From Amycolatopsis iheyensis (lineage in GTDB: Bacteria > Actinomycetota > Actinomycetes > Mycobacteriales > Pseudonocardiaceae), in NCBI RefSeq assembly GCF_024703995.1, contig NZ_JAMXQV010000009.1:62001-126000 (forward strand): 64,000 bases of DNA. The letters are read 5' to 3'. The notes beneath the pieces are model-generated. The model did not search any database, was not told the DNA's origin, and saw only the letters and a list, made by a program, of their open reading frames with translations. Of the stretch, positions 63,738 through 64,000 are shown piece after piece. Positions within the stretch are counted from its first letter, which is position 1; every line of letters begins with the position of its first letter. A program made the position numbers and the translations under genes.

Positions 63738-64000
63738 GGGGGTTCTCCTAGGCGGATCGGTGGGGGACGGGGCGGCAGGTTTGGGTGGCGGCGTGGTTTG
63801 GTGGGTTGTGGCGAGGGCCGGGTTGGTTTGGCGCGTGGTTTCCTGGCGGGTCGGCGGTCGGCGGCGTGGTTTGGTGAGTTGCGGCGAGGACCGGGTTGGT
63901 TGGCGCATGGGTTGTGCTAGGCGGGTCGGCGGGCGGCGGGCGGCGGCCTGGTTTGTTGGGTTGCGGTGAGGGCCGGGTTGGTTTGGCGGGGGCCTGGCCG
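63738..64000. repeat. Imperfect tandem repeats upstream of the surface-protein gene
   Basis: Three units starting GTGGTTTGG or CTGGTTTG lie at 63793, 63866 and 63948 (periods 73 and 82 bp), and an incomplete unit abuts the gene start. Each contains GGCGAGGGCCGGGTTGG or close variants. The second unit includes GGCGCATGGG...CTAGGCGG, a copy of the gene's own start region at 63731-63754. On the minus strand a Pro/Thr/Gln frame runs through. No gene is recognised; the block continues to the window end. Confidence 0.65.

Noticed and set aside
63793..64000. CRISPR array at the window end
   Set aside because: The repeats are long, imperfect and without unique spacers of constant length, and no cas genes are near.

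Overview
The window is 64 kb of high-GC, actinobacterial chromosome. Codon use is GC-rich at third positions. Mycothiol- and F420-type enzymes, a type B succinate dehydrogenase and extragenic palindromes all suggest a Pseudonocardiaceae-like soil actinomycete, Amycolatopsis being my best guess. No rRNA or tRNA genes, CRISPR array or intact insertion sequence was seen. One decayed IS110-type transposase is present at 27.5-27.8 kb.

Left part (0-31 kb), catabolism. A GntR regulator, cut by the window edge, precedes an aldolase / tautomerase / extradiol dioxygenase operon for an aromatic ring-cleavage product (0.8-3.5 kb). A stretch of regulators and oxidoreductases follows (4.7-18.8 kb): LysR, a MOSC-ferredoxin reductase fusion, CGNR, MFS-MarR, SDRs, HxlR, LLM, TetR-F420 and IclR. 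An IclR-flanked operon of an NTF2-like protein, two SDRs, a flavoprotein dehydrogenase and an MFS importer covers 18.9-23.7 kb. The homogentisate operon (24.3-27.5 kb) encodes homogentisate dioxygenase, an unrecognised protein and fumarylacetoacetase. It shares a 17-bp site with the MarR gene next to it. A GMC oxidoreductase / aldehyde dehydrogenase pair (28.1-31.3 kb) sits behind a KstR-like operator.

Middle (31-55 kb). This part holds a GH128 glycosidase, a MarR/DUF6069 pair, a phospholipase D-like protein, and a LysR divergent from sdhCAB. Two paralogous secreted alpha/beta-hydrolases flank an ECF41 sigma factor. That sigma factor and a divergent SDR share a mirror-image ECF41 promoter. 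Next come an RDD protein and a two-component system, a STAS protein with a hairpin on its ribosome binding site, a nitrilase/AraC/mycothiol-enzyme cluster, a monooxygenase-hydrolase fusion and a LOG protein.

Right part (55-64 kb). The most unusual locus is a two-gene unit on the minus strand: a 128-aa EACC1-like protein followed 3 bp later by a 1436-aa protein that joins an N-terminal caspase-like protease (His82/Cys132) to four FtsK/EccC-type P-loop modules. I read it as a predicted NTP-driven biological conflict system built on a soluble EccC-like translocase. Beyond it lie two coupled surface-protein genes, one with two HtaA (haem-binding) domains, and a tandem-repeat region at the window end.

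Two themes recur. Several regulator or operon promoters place a -10 box about 7 nt before ATG/GTG, predicting leaderless mRNAs. At three places short imperfect duplications copy gene ends or gene starts into intergenic DNA.
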